Below, piece by piece: positions 39,383-48,085 of a DNA stretch of 64,000 bases (position 1 is its first letter; each line of letters starts with the position of its first letter). Under the pieces are notes generated by a model. The model was not told the DNA's origin. It saw only the letters and a program-made list of their open reading frames with translations, and did no database searches. The position numbers and the translations under genes were made by a program. The stretch comes from Nitrosospira briensis C-128 (lineage in GTDB: Bacteria; Pseudomonadota; Gammaproteobacteria; Burkholderiales; Nitrosomonadaceae), in NCBI RefSeq assembly GCF_000619905.2, contig NZ_CP012371.1:682001-746000 (forward strand). The letters run 5' to 3'.

Positions 39383-39748
39383 TTTTGAATTCTGAAATTG
39401 AAATCGCCGGCGCTCCTTCTGCTTCCTTATAAAAAAGATTTAAGATATTATTTCGTTGCCTGCTCGCGAAAGCAACGCAATCCATAGCCGTTGTAGGTAA
39501 ATGATTGCGTTGCCAGCTATATTTAGCGCCTGCTTGCCCACAGCAATTCCCGCGGCGAATAACCCTTAGCGTCCCCCTTAAGCATTAGTACGGTTACGTT
39601 TGGCTTTCTGGACGTACCGCAACACTTGGCGACTTGCCGAACTGTCCCGTTTCTGCGGGAACCAATCTACTTTCTGCTGGATAGGGCAAGAAAAAACGGC
39701 AGTGACCATATCAGCCTACCGCCGTTTTATATTAAAACGATGAACGAA
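39383..39748. other. mlaA/htpX convergent spacer
   Basis: About 365 bp without a gene. A perfect 11-bp inverted repeat GCAACGCAATC (39472-39482) / GATTGCGTTGC (39503-39513) with a 20-nt loop lies about 90 bp after mlaA; it has no T-run. A terminator is at 39691-39729. Confidence 0.45.
39691..39729. terminator. Terminator between mlaA and htpX
   Basis: AAAAAACGGCAGT and ACCGCCGTTTTA form a stem (one mismatch) around a loop; on the minus strand it ends in TTTTTTC, 20 bp beyond the htpX stop. It can serve both convergent genes. Confidence 0.82.
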
Positions 39749-40627
39749 TCAGGGCATTGCACGTAGCGCTGCAATGCGCACTTCAAGTGGCGGATGCGAC
39801 ATAAATAAACTCTTGAGACCGCCCTCTCCGCCCGAAATACCAAATGCCGCCAGTCGCTCCGGCAATTGTGTCGGTTCATGCCGCTGTTTCAAGCGCTCCA
39901 GTGCGGCGATCATCTTGTTACGTCCTGCCAGACGCGCACCACCTGCGTCTGCGCGGAACTCGCGCTGGCGGCTAAACCACATGACTATCATGCTGGCAAG
40001 TATTCCCAGCACCATTTGCGCCACGATGGTTGTAATCAGAAAAGCCGGACCCTGATCCCTTTCGGTTTTGAATATAACCCTGTCTACGAAATGACCGATT
40101 ATTCTTGACAGGAAAATTACGAACGTATTGACCACGCCCTGGATCAGTGCGAGTGTAACCATGTCGCCATTGGCGACGTGGCTTATTTCGTGCGCCAATA
40201 CACCCTCGATTTCATCTTTATGCATGCTCTGGAGCAGGCCCGAGCTCACAGCCACCAATGCATCATTGCGGTTCATGCCGGTAGCGAATGCATTGATATC
40301 CGGCGCGTCATAGATTGCCACCTCCGGCATGCCGATACCGACAAGCTCGGCCTGGCGCCGGACTGTCTCAACCAGCCAGCGCTCGGTCGGGTCAGAAGGC
40401 TGCTCAATGACAACCGCGCCGGTCATGCGTTTTGCAGACCACTTGGACATGGCAAGCGAAATCAACGAACCGCCAAAACCTATCACCCCGGACATGATAA
40501 GCAATGAATTGAAGTCTATACCGCCCTCGGCATCCAGCATGCGGTCTACGCCCAATATCCGCAACGTAATGCTTAGCACCAGCAACACTGCCAAGTTTGT
40601 GATTATAAACAGAAAAATTCGTTTCAT
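39749..40627 (-). CDS. htpX: Protease HtpX
   Basis: Membrane-bound zinc protease that degrades damaged membrane proteins, usually induced by envelope or heat stress. 292 residues from ATG 40627, where the family begins MKRI-x-LF; an upstream in-frame ATG is ignored. Two N-terminal membrane segments (4-24 and 38-60), the zinc motif H146-E-I-S-H150 in [12 protein letters not shown], two more membrane segments (about 155-180 and 195-215), then [13 protein letters not shown] with the third zinc ligand Glu. Reads left, convergent with mlaA. Confidence 0.96.
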   Translation of the reverse strand: MKRIFLFIITNLAVLLVLSITLRILGVDRMLDAEGGIDFNSLLIMSGVIGFGGSLISLAMSKWSAKRMTGAVVIEQPSDPTERWLVETVRRQAELVGIGMPEVAIYDAPDINAFATGMNRNDALVAVSSGLLQSMHKDEIEGVLAHEISHVANGDMVTLALIQGVVNTFVIFLSRIIGHFVDRVIFKTERDQGPAFLITTIVAQMVLGILASMIVMWFSRQREFRADAGGARLAGRNKMIAALERLKQRHEPTQLPERLAAFGISGGEGGLKSLFMSHPPLEVRIAALRAMP

Positions 40628-40770
40628 AGAGTGTATTCCGTTTCTAATTGTAAAAGACACATTGTAAATAGGGGCACAAGCCGGGATTTCAAGGCCGTTA
40701 TTCCTGCAATTTGTTGATATCCGGCTGGGTTGAATAATGCTTTCCGGCGCGCTTTTTCCTGCTCACCTCA

Positions 40771-41274
40771 TCAATGGCGATTGCGCGCGGCAAATAAAAT
40801 ATACACCCCTAAACCGCCAAAAATCATGAAAAAAATTGCGGACCAGTCCGGAAGCGTGAGCAATGCGAACTGCCAGGTGACATCGGCACAATCCCCATTT
40901 GCTTCAAACATGCTGGGCCACCATTGTGCCAACGGCAACGCGTTCAGGAACTTTTCCTCGGGACTGATACCGCATTCGAATGCCTCGGGAAAGCGCACCA
41001 GCCACGCCTGACGCAAAGCAACCGCCGCTCCGGAGAATGCAAAGACAGCCATCAAGCCGCTGTATATTCCCGACCCTTTTGCGCGGGGAGAGTGAAAAAA
41101 TGCCAATAGCGCGATTAATCCGACCAGCCAATACGCAACGCGCTGAACGACACAAAGCGGACAAGGCAACAGGTTCTTTACCAGCTGTAGATAAAGGGCA
41201 TAACTGACCAGGCTGGCGCAACCGAGAAATATCGATAGAAAAATGACTCTTGTTCCTGGTTTCATGCGGCTCAC
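40771..41274 (-). CDS. dsbB: Disulfide bond formation protein DsbB
   Basis: Four-span inner-membrane protein that reoxidises DsbA and passes electrons to quinone. 167 residues. The first periplasmic loop has the redox pair CPLC (Cys38/Cys41). The second loop has FECGISPEE and NGDCADVTW, giving the second cysteine pair. Hydrophobic segments lie at about 10-30, 45-62, 68-88 and 140-160. A second ATG three codons in is also possible. A family A repeat element begins 24 bp upstream of the start, so the promoter must lie in or across that element. Confidence 0.93.
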   Translation of the reverse strand: MSRMKPGTRVIFLSIFLGCASLVSYALYLQLVKNLLPCPLCVVQRVAYWLVGLIALLAFFHSPRAKGSGIYSGLMAVFAFSGAAVALRQAWLVRFPEAFECGISPEEKFLNALPLAQWWPSMFEANGDCADVTWQFALLTLPDWSAIFFMIFGGLGVYILFAARNRH

Positions 41275-41297
41275 ATGACCCGGCTTAAAGGGTTTAA

Positions 41298-41682
41298 CCT
41301 AAATCCGGTAGTTGGACGGGGTGAAGTGTACGGTTTTTGGGGTGCAGGGCAAGGCGCAACGACGCGGAATGCGACCGCGCAGGGCGGAGCAGTGCCTTCC
41401 GCAGGAAGGTGCGACCCCGAAGCGGAATGCGGGCGCCCCTTTGCGTGTGAAGCGCGATCGCGGCATCCCCTGCGCTGCCCGATCCCCGCTGCGCGGGGTC
41501 CCTCGGGCGACGCTTCGGGGCGCCGTTCCATTCCAAGAAGTTGCAACGCAGCCATGTGCCCCAAAAACTGTGCAATTCACCCCGTAGCGCCCTCACCTGG
41601 AAGGGGCGCGTCAAATAATATAAAATATTATTATTAATCATAACTTTGATCTATAAATGAGCGGTCAACTACCGGATTTAGG
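41298..41682 (-). mobile_element. MITE-like element family A, copy 2 (385 bp)
   Basis: Inverted copy of the element at 871-1255, identical in length (385 bp). The ends are a perfect 17-bp inverted repeat, CCTAAATCCGGTAGTTG. Flanking 5-bp direct repeats TTTAA (41293-41297 and 41683-41687) mark the insertion. The right-hand duplication contains the TAA stop codon of rlmL, so the gene is untouched. The AT-rich arm here faces rlmL; the GC-rich arm faces the dsbB promoter side. Hairpins such as CCTTCC-GCA-GGAAGG are kept in both copies. No transposase is encoded. Confidence 0.9.
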
Positions 41683-41683
41683 T

Positions 41684-42862
41684 TTAATCGGGCTGCTGGC
41701 TGACGTCGGTTTTCTTCACCCTTCGCATTCCGCCCGGTACCATTTTATATTCCAGCAAGCGGCATTCCAGCGCACCGTTGAATAACGGAACACGGCGCGA
41801 GGGTGTCAAGCGTATGAGTTTTGGCAGAAACGGGTCGGCGGTGAAAATATAAGCATTCCATCCACTGAATTTTTTCTTCAGGACGTCCCCCAGCTTCGGG
41901 TAAAACTCCGCGAGTTCCTGCTGCTCACTTAAACGTACCCCATAAGGGGGGTTGGTTACGAGAAATCCGGAAGCCGCAGGTGCGGAAATTTCCAGCAGGT
42001 TCGCCTGCTTGAGCGTCACCGTTTCAGAGAAGCCCGCGGCAGTTAGATTCGCACGCGCGACGGCAACCGCATCCCCATACAAGTCACTGCCGAAAATCGG
42101 CTGGAGCGTTCTCGGTTTCTGCCGTGCCAACGCTGCTTCTTTAACCTGCTCCCATTGCCCTCTATCAAAGCTCGCCAGTTTTTCAAAAGCAAAGCTGCGG
42201 CCTAGCCCCGGCGCGATATTCAATGAAATTTGCACTGCTTCGAGCAAAAATGTGCCGCTGCCACACATTGGATCGAGCAGTGGAATGCCTGGCTGCCAAC
42301 CCGCCAAGGCCAGAATCCCGGCGGCAAGGTTTTCTCTTATGGGCGCTTCGACGGTATTTTTTCTGAGGCCGCGCTTGAATAAGGCATCGCCAGAAGTATC
42401 GATATATAAGGAAAATTCCCGGGCATCCAAAAAGCCATGAATGCGAATATCCGGTTGCATCGTATCGACACTGGGACGGCAGCCAACCGTACTGCGAAAT
42501 TTATCGCAGACCGCATCCTTGATCTTGAGCGTGACAAAATCCAGGCTGCGTAGGGGGCACTTGATGGCAGCCACATTGACCCGAATCGTTGAAGCCGGGG
42601 CAAACCATTCATTCCATGGCAATGCACGGGCTGTTTCGTACACATCGGCTTCGCCGACGTAGGGGTTGCGCGCCACCCGCCAAAGAATTCGACTGGCGAT
42701 GCGGCTTTCCATATTAGCCCGGTAGCAGGTTTGCCAGTCACCCTGGAACTGGACCCCGCCGTCGCACGCCTTTGCAAAAGAGGCCCCAAGCTGCTCCAGC
42801 TCGGCCACGAGTGTCGGTTCCAGTCCTCGCGGGCAGGGGGCGAAAAAATAGTAAGGCGTCAC
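41684..42862 (-). CDS. rlmL: 23S rRNA (guanine-N2)-methyltransferase RlmL-type, THUMP domain
   Basis: A 392-residue class I SAM-dependent RNA methyltransferase corresponding to the N-terminal half of E. coli RlmKL, which makes m2G2445 in 23S rRNA. THUMP RNA-binding domain at about residues 45-160, then the methyltransferase domain with PLLDPMCGSGTFLLEA (SAM loop), GSDLYGDAVAVARANL and the catalytic NPPYGVRL. The RlmK half is absent, which is normal outside gammaproteobacteria. The TAA stop lies inside the target duplication of the adjacent repeat element. Confidence 0.9.
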   Translation of the reverse strand: MTPYYFFAPCPRGLEPTLVAELEQLGASFAKACDGGVQFQGDWQTCYRANMESRIASRILWRVARNPYVGEADVYETARALPWNEWFAPASTIRVNVAAIKCPLRSLDFVTLKIKDAVCDKFRSTVGCRPSVDTMQPDIRIHGFLDAREFSLYIDTSGDALFKRGLRKNTVEAPIRENLAAGILALAGWQPGIPLLDPMCGSGTFLLEAVQISLNIAPGLGRSFAFEKLASFDRGQWEQVKEAALARQKPRTLQPIFGSDLYGDAVAVARANLTAAGFSETVTLKQANLLEISAPAASGFLVTNPPYGVRLSEQQELAEFYPKLGDVLKKKFSGWNAYIFTADPFLPKLIRLTPSRRVPLFNGALECRLLEYKMVPGGMRRVKKTDVSQQPD

Positions 42863-42907
42863 GGTAAAGCCGGGAGCACAATAATTAGCATTGCGACTTC
42901 GTGCCGT

Positions 42908-43282
42908 TTATTTTGCAGTCCAAGCCCCATAGCCAAACATTGCCCAGGCGCTCAAGAATGCGACGCCGCCAAATGGCGTGATTATACCGAGCCCGCGTAT
43001 TCCCGTCAGGCTCAGGACATAAAGACTGACGGAAAAAAGAACAATTCCGGCAAGCATCAGCCAGCCCGACCAAGTGAGCAGCCTGGACGCAGGCAGATGC
43101 AGCAGTATGAGGCCGACGGCGATCAGGCCCAGCGCGTGATAGAAATGATACTGAACACCCGTCTGGTATACGGCGAGCATGTCTGTCGAAAGCCGTTGTT
43201 TTAAGCCATGCGCACCGAAAGCGCCCAAAGCGACGCATAAAAATGCATTGACAGCACCCAGGGTGAGGAAAACTCTTGACAT
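42908..43282 (-). CDS. DUF423 family membrane protein
   Basis: A 124-residue inner-membrane protein of the DUF423/YwdK family. From ATG 43282 it reads MSRVFLTLGAVNAFLCVALGAFGAHGLK, with GAHGLK the family's hallmark, and has four membrane segments; it ends with ITPFGGVAFLSAWAMFGYGA. The function is unknown. The open frame continues 68 codons upstream towards xseA, but that part has no family similarity and the chosen ATG has AGG-type spacing upstream. It lies downstream of xseA on the same strand. Confidence 0.85.
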   Translation of the reverse strand: MSRVFLTLGAVNAFLCVALGAFGAHGLKQRLSTDMLAVYQTGVQYHFYHALGLIAVGLILLHLPASRLLTWSGWLMLAGIVLFSVSLYVLSLTGIRGLGIITPFGGVAFLSAWAMFGYGAWTAK

Positions 43283-43478
43283 CGGAGACCTATTTTCTGA
43301 TGAGAGGACTAAAGAATGCGGCAGATAGGGCGCAGGCCCAGCATATACATCTTTTTCTCTAAAGACAGCCGGGGCACTGAAGGATTGATAATCGATACGG
43401 ATATTTAAAACATTTGTAGTCTGCATCACCCCTGCCCAAATGTCTATACCGATCGTAAATTTCAAACATGGTCGGAAG

Positions 43479-44822
43479 TTACTCATTTTTCTCTGTCACG
43501 CGCGCCTTGCTGCCCCCTTTGGCAAACGCCACCCGAATGGTATCGCCGACGTCGATCTGATCGCTACTTCTCACCACTGCACCATCGGTGCCATAAACAA
43601 TACTGTAGCCCCGCTCCAACACCGACTCCGGGTTAAGATGGGCAAGATTTTCCTGGTGGCGCTGCAAGCTCATTACAAGCGTTTCGATGCGAACGGCAAT
43701 AGCCCGGCGCAAGCGCAGCCCGAGGTCATGCTGGCGTTCAACCAGACGGGGAATATCGGGGCTGGCGATCAGGGTACGCTGGTCAAGCTCGCGCAGACGC
43801 CAATAGCGGCGTGCCAGATCCTGTTGCCATGAGCGAGACAGGCGGTCGCGCAAACGCTGAAGATGCGCAAGCTGATCATTGATCCGTTTTCCAGGATGCA
43901 CCAGGCGGCATTCGAGCATATCGACATGCTGCATGCGGCTTTCAATGCCACGCTGCATTGCCCGCTGCAGGCGTCCATGCATGATTTCTCCATGCCGTAT
44001 TAATTCCTCCCGGTCGGGGCAGACGAGCTGGGACGCGCCGGTAGGTGTCGGAGCACGGACGTCAGCCACAAAATCGGCAATGGTGAAATCAGTCTCATGA
44101 CCTATGCCACTCACGATAGGAATGGGACAGGCGGCGATCGCACGTGCCACCGCCTCCTCATTGAATGCCCACAAATCTTCGATACTACCGCCGCCGCGGC
44201 ATAGAATAAGCACGTCACACTCGGCGCGGTTTCCCGCGTTTCGAATGGCTGCCGCTATTTTGACTGAAGCACCAGCTCCCTGCACCGGCGTGCCATAAAT
44301 GATCAGCGGCACGAAAGACATACGCCGCTTCAGCGTGGACAGTACGTCGTGCAAGGCAGCAGCCGCCGGAGAGGTGATGATACCGATCTGCTTCGGGAAT
44401 AGCGGTAGCGGTTTTTTGCGGTCGGGATCAAACAGCCCCTCCTTTCCCAGTCTGGCCTTGAGTTGCTCGAAAGCCTCGAATAGCGAGCCAAGTCCGGCGC
44501 GTCGAATAGTCTCGACGTTTAATTGAAAATCCCCCCGGGATTGGTACAACGTCACCAGTGCGCGCACCTCTACCCGCATACCATCGCTGGGCTGCCAATC
44601 CAGATACTGATTTTTATCGCGGAACATAACGCAACGTATCTGGGCATCCGCATCCTTGAGTGAAAAATACCAATGGCCCGACCCGTAGCGTTTGATATTC
44701 GAAATTTCGCCCCCTACCCATAACAATGGGAAAGCCTGCTCCAGCAAATCCTTGGCGCTACGGTTCAGTTCGCTCACGCTCAAGACGGTGCGGGCGATCT
44801 CCATTTCCATAATGAAATTCAT
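43479..44822 (-). CDS. xseA: Exodeoxyribonuclease VII large subunit
   Basis: Nuclease subunit that degrades single-stranded DNA in repair. 447 residues: an N-terminal OB fold (LSVSELNRSAKDLLEQAFPLLWVGGEISNIK, HWYFSLKD), then the catalytic domain with IGIITSPAAAALHDVLSTLKRR, CRGGGSIEDLWAFNEE and GIGHETDFTIADFVADVRAPTPTGAS, followed by a coiled-coil and a C-terminal segment RGYSIVYGTDG. The true start may be one of several near-by ATG codons (residues 1, 5 or 7). The small subunit gene xseB is not in the window. Confidence 0.96.
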   Translation of the reverse strand: MNFIMEMEIARTVLSVSELNRSAKDLLEQAFPLLWVGGEISNIKRYGSGHWYFSLKDADAQIRCVMFRDKNQYLDWQPSDGMRVEVRALVTLYQSRGDFQLNVETIRRAGLGSLFEAFEQLKARLGKEGLFDPDRKKPLPLFPKQIGIITSPAAAALHDVLSTLKRRMSFVPLIIYGTPVQGAGASVKIAAAIRNAGNRAECDVLILCRGGGSIEDLWAFNEEAVARAIAACPIPIVSGIGHETDFTIADFVADVRAPTPTGASQLVCPDREELIRHGEIMHGRLQRAMQRGIESRMQHVDMLECRLVHPGKRINDQLAHLQRLRDRLSRSWQQDLARRYWRLRELDQRTLIASPDIPRLVERQHDLGLRLRRAIAVRIETLVMSLQRHQENLAHLNPESVLERGYSIVYGTDGAVVRSSDQIDVGDTIRVAFAKGGSKARVTEKNE

Positions 44823-45113
44823 CTTGACATTCTACAATAATCCCCACCTGTCACGAAAATTGCGTAATTGTGCCGGCAAACCCGCATGAATACTAAAGCA
44901 TACTTATAAGTATTTGTTTTTAATCAATATTAATAAGTACAAAAATTAATCTATTCAGAAAAAGTCGTTATGGCAGGGCGACTTAATGGTCCTATTTGCA
45001 GATTACCCACAAACTTATCCACAGTAATTGTGGACAAGAAAAAAACGCGTCCTTGCCGAAATCACAGGGGCAAGATACATTACAACTCTGATTTTTGTAC
45101 CGGAGGTGATTGC
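44823..45113. promoter_or_regulatory. xseA/exbB divergent region with facing DnaA-box-like sites
   Basis: A 290-bp gap. At 45014-45038 CTTATCCAC and GTGGACAAG face each other around GTAATT; the left arm gives TTATCCACA, a consensus DnaA box, and the right arm, read in reverse, TTGTCCACA, a one-mismatch box. It may be an operator or a DnaA binding site. An AT-rich block at 44890-44960 could hold promoters. Confidence 0.45.
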
Positions 45114-45770
45114 GTGTTCGCTTTGATTCAAGCGGCGGGTTGGCCGATTTGGCCACTCATTTTAGCTTCTATCGTCGCTATGGGCATTATCGGTGAACGC
45201 ATGTGGGCCTTGCGTCTGAGCATGGTTACACCAAGAGATCTGCTGCCCAAAGTGGTATATGAGTATCGTAACAGCGGCGTGAGTGCCGATATGATCGCGC
45301 GCCTTCAGAAACATTCTCCACTTGGGCAGATTTTTGCCGCGGGATTGAGAAACGACAGAAGCACGCGCGAAGTCATGAAAGAATCGATTGAGGAAGCTGG
45401 TCGCGCCGTCTCTCACGACCTCGAGCATTATCTCACTACCTTGGGAACTATTGCCTCCATGAGCCCACTGATGGGCTTGTTCGGAACGCTGGTCGGCATG
45501 ATCGAAATTTTTGGCGTGAACTCTCCTACTGGCGGTAGCGATCCGACACAACTCGCCCATGGTATTTCCGTTGCACTCTACAATGCCGCATTCGGCATCC
45601 TAGTAGCCATTCCCAGCATGATGTTTTATCGTCACTTCCGCGCTAAAGTGGATGCACTGGTGATTGAAATGGAATTGCAGGCGTTAAAGCTGGTGGAAAT
45701 CGTTCATGGCGAACGTCAAGATGATTCTCCAGCGAGACAAGGAATAGTACAGCCGCTGGCCGGTTCCTGA
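45114..45770 (+). CDS. exbB: ExbB/TolQ/MotA family proton channel protein
   Basis: Second ExbB-type protein in the window, 218 residues. The start GTG 45114 is decided by the ribosome site CGGAGGTGA seven bases upstream; the open frame extends 48 codons further but without family similarity. Membrane segments are at about residues 8-28 (WPIWPLILASIVAMGIIGER), 105-130 (TLGTIASMSPLMGLFGTLVGMIEIF) and 150-180 (ISVALYNAAFGILVAIPSMMFYRHF). The neighbourhood (exbB-exbD before ycaR) is the betaproteobacterial arrangement usually preceding lpxK. It may energise a TonB- or Tol-like process other than that of the 24-kb operon. Confidence 0.92.
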   Translation: MFALIQAAGWPIWPLILASIVAMGIIGERMWALRLSMVTPRDLLPKVVYEYRNSGVSADMIARLQKHSPLGQIFAAGLRNDRSTREVMKESIEEAGRAVSHDLEHYLTTLGTIASMSPLMGLFGTLVGMIEIFGVNSPTGGSDPTQLAHGISVALYNAAFGILVAIPSMMFYRHFRAKVDALVIEMELQALKLVEIVHGERQDDSPARQGIVQPLAGS

Positions 45771-45919
45771 GGGAAATGACTTATAAATATCCTGCCGAGA
45801 CAGGACAGGGAAGTAGCTGAGCCGAGCAATCCGCGCACAACTGATAGAATCAGCTCTTGATTTCCGGACATGATCCACTTTTCCGATTACCGTTCACCTA
45901 CGGGAATATAGCAAAAACG

Positions 45920-46336
45920 ATGAACTTTCAACGCGGCAGGCAAAAAGAAGACCCGGAAATCAACCTGGTGCCCATGATCGACGTGTTGCTGGTGATACTT
46001 ATTTTCCTGATGATCACGACTACTTACTCAAGGTTTTCCGAACTTGAAATCAGTCTGCCGCAAGCAACGTCCGACAAGTCCGCCGACCATCCAAATGTTA
46101 TCGATATTTCGGTAAATGCCAGCGGGGACTATACCGTCAACCGCATCCCCGTCAAAGATTCCAGCATGGAGCGGCTTAGCGAGGAGTTACGCGTGGCTGC
46201 GGGTAATCGACCGGACCCGGTGATTGTCATCAATGCGGACGCCGACGCTACACACCAATCCGTTATAACGGTGATGGAAGCCGCGCGTTTAGCGGGATAC
46301 AACCATATCACTTTCACCACTGAAAACCCCAGATAG
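45920..46336 (+). CDS. exbD: ExbD/TolR family biopolymer transport protein
   Basis: Second ExbD-type protein, 138 residues from ATG 45920 (MNFQRGRQKEDPEINLVPMID). The membrane segment VPMIDVLLVILIFLMITTTY contains the conserved aspartate of the proton path. The periplasmic domain ends VITVMEAARLAGYNHITFTTE, typical of ExbD. An upstream in-frame ATG (45857) adds 21 residues not seen in the family. It pairs with the exbB gene 149 bp upstream. Confidence 0.93.
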   Translation: MNFQRGRQKEDPEINLVPMIDVLLVILIFLMITTTYSRFSELEISLPQATSDKSADHPNVIDISVNASGDYTVNRIPVKDSSMERLSEELRVAAGNRPDPVIVINADADATHQSVITVMEAARLAGYNHITFTTENPR

Positions 46337-46569
46337 GGCTCCTCATTGGCGCAACATGCCTTTCCGGCGCGGCGGACAGCTATAGTATTCGGGGTTGTGA
46401 GGGAAACATAACAATTCAACCGGGTGGCGGCGTATACAAGCGCGGAAAGAATACACTGCGATGTAGCGCTTTCACGAAGTGTAGTTTTCGTTACATAACC
46501 GCCGTCTCTCGGAGAGTATAATCGACCTGATTGATGTAACCCTTTAAGGCTGAGGAAGTCGAGGAAATT

Positions 46570-46749
46570 ATGGACCTAAAATTATTGGATATCCTGGTTT
46601 GTCCGCTGTGCAAAGGCCCGCTGCTCTACAGAAAATCCGAAAATGAACTAGTCTGCAAAGGAGACCGGTTGGCTTTCGCCATCAAGGATGGCATTCCCAT
46701 AATGCTGGAAGACGAGGCACGAAGACTACCTGTAGAAGAAGAAATTTAG
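46570..46749 (+). CDS. ycaR: Trm112/YcaR family small protein (UPF0434)
   Basis: A 59-residue protein, [20 protein letters not shown] then [23 protein letters not shown], the standard YcaR/Trm112-like sequence with a CPLC zinc-ribbon half. Trm112 proteins activate methyltransferases; the role of the bacterial form is unproven. In related genomes the order is exbB-exbD-lpxK-ycaR-kdsB. Here lpxK is missing between exbD and ycaR and kdsB does not follow, so the usual lipid A/KDO cluster has been broken up. Confidence 0.92.
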   Translation: MDLKLLDILVCPLCKGPLLYRKSENELVCKGDRLAFAIKDGIPIMLEDEARRLPVEEEI

Positions 46750-46839
46750 TTCATGGAAAATTCCAATTCCCGGAACTTCGAATAGGTTTCGATTTTTGAT
46801 GGAACGCATTTTCTCCTGAATGGGAGTCGAATATAAACG

Positions 46840-47796
46840 ATGAAAAATGCGAATAGCGCCGCCATTCTGGGTGCACTTATTGCTGATTCCGCCGCACTTG
46901 GCCTGCACTGGCTTTATGATCCTGCGCGCATTGCAGAGATTGAAGCAGCAAAGGGACTCGTATTTCTTCAACCGGAGGCAGCAGACTATGCCGTGGCGAA
47001 GGGCTACTTCGTCGCGCATGGTCGGAAAGTATCCGGCGACTCTACCGGCTACGGAGAGGTCTGCTTATTGATGCTGAAGCATCTGGCAAAGCACGGCACC
47101 TTCAGCCGTAATGAATATCAGGCGGAATACCGCGCGTATTTTGGGCCTGGCGGCGAATTCGTCGGTTATATCGATTCCCCCACCCGCCTGACGCTACGCA
47201 CGCTGTTATCCCTTGAACCGGCGGAATTTCCCGCCACATCCGGCGCCGATGACGATCAACAACCGGCCCTGGCAGCGCTTCCAGCATTGGTTGCGACCCA
47301 CTCCGGGACGCTGGAAGATCTTATGAAGCGCATTGAGGAGGGGGTACGGGTAACAAATAATAATGAACTGGCGATCGCCGCGGCACAGTCTTCCTCGGCA
47401 GCACTGTTCAAGCTGTTGCATGGTGTACCCGTTTCGCAGGCGCTGGCGGATGCTCTGCCATTTGCGGGACCCATCCTCGAACCATTACTCGAACAGGCGC
47501 TTGCCATACCGACGCTGGATAGCATCGAGGCTACCGAGCGCTTCGGCCGCGCGTGTCATGTCGCGGAAGGCCTGCCGGTCATTTTTCATATTGCACAATG
47601 TGCCACTGACTATCGTACTGCAATAGAGTCCAACATTCGCGCCGGGGGAGACAGCTGTGGCCGCTCGATCATGCTCGGCGCCCTGGTTGCAACGCATGCG
47701 GCGATGCAAGACGATTCTACCTTTCCCATTCCACTGCCTTGGCTGGCGCGATACCGGAAACTTGCCGAGGCTGCCGATGCCTGCGCAGCGCTTTGA
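46840..47796 (+). CDS. ADP-ribosylglycohydrolase family protein
   Basis: A 318-residue member of the DraG/ADP-ribosylglycohydrolase family, which removes ADP-ribose from proteins or small molecules with a two-metal site. The N-terminal AAILGALIADSAALGLHWLYDP and the C-terminal ESNIRAGGDSCGRSIMLGALVATH, with its GGDS metal-binding aspartate, are the family hallmarks; SGDSTGYGEVCLLML is the middle motif. The target is unknown; DraG in nitrogen fixers acts on nitrogenase reductase, but no such genes are here. Starts 90 bp after ycaR, perhaps in the same transcript. Confidence 0.87.
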   Translation: MKNANSAAILGALIADSAALGLHWLYDPARIAEIEAAKGLVFLQPEAADYAVAKGYFVAHGRKVSGDSTGYGEVCLLMLKHLAKHGTFSRNEYQAEYRAYFGPGGEFVGYIDSPTRLTLRTLLSLEPAEFPATSGADDDQQPALAALPALVATHSGTLEDLMKRIEEGVRVTNNNELAIAAAQSSSAALFKLLHGVPVSQALADALPFAGPILEPLLEQALAIPTLDSIEATERFGRACHVAEGLPVIFHIAQCATDYRTAIESNIRAGGDSCGRSIMLGALVATHAAMQDDSTFPIPLPWLARYRKLAEAADACAAL

Positions 47797-47894
47797 ATGA
47801 TGCAAAAAACCCGACGGTACAGTTTATAAATCTGGTTTCGATTGCATCCAAGCGATTACGGCAAGAACCGAACTCGGCAATATTTCCTCATATA

Positions 47895-48074
47895 AACCCA
47901 GATAATTCATTAGGACCCGAGATGATGGCGAGGCAGGTTGCGAGACAGTTTTGCCGATTGGGAGAAGTCCATAGCACGGTCTATGGACGCCGCGCAGGTA
48001 GCGAAAATGGCCGCAAACTGACCGCCGACACTCGCGTAGGCTCGCAGAGCCCGCTTAATGAATTATCTGGGTTA
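47895..48074 (+). mobile_element. MITE-like element family C, copy 1
   Basis: About 180 bp bounded by AACCCAGATAATTCATTA on the left and its complement TTAATGAATTATCTGGGTT on the right. Inside is the hairpin GTCCATAG-CACGGT-CTATGGAC (47967-47988). It has no coding capacity and no obvious target duplication. A close copy lies at 63675-63864. It starts 98 bp after the ADP-ribosylglycohydrolase stop and ends 11 bp before the tusA stop that reads into it. Confidence 0.8.
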
Positions 48075-48085
48075 AATCCTGATTG

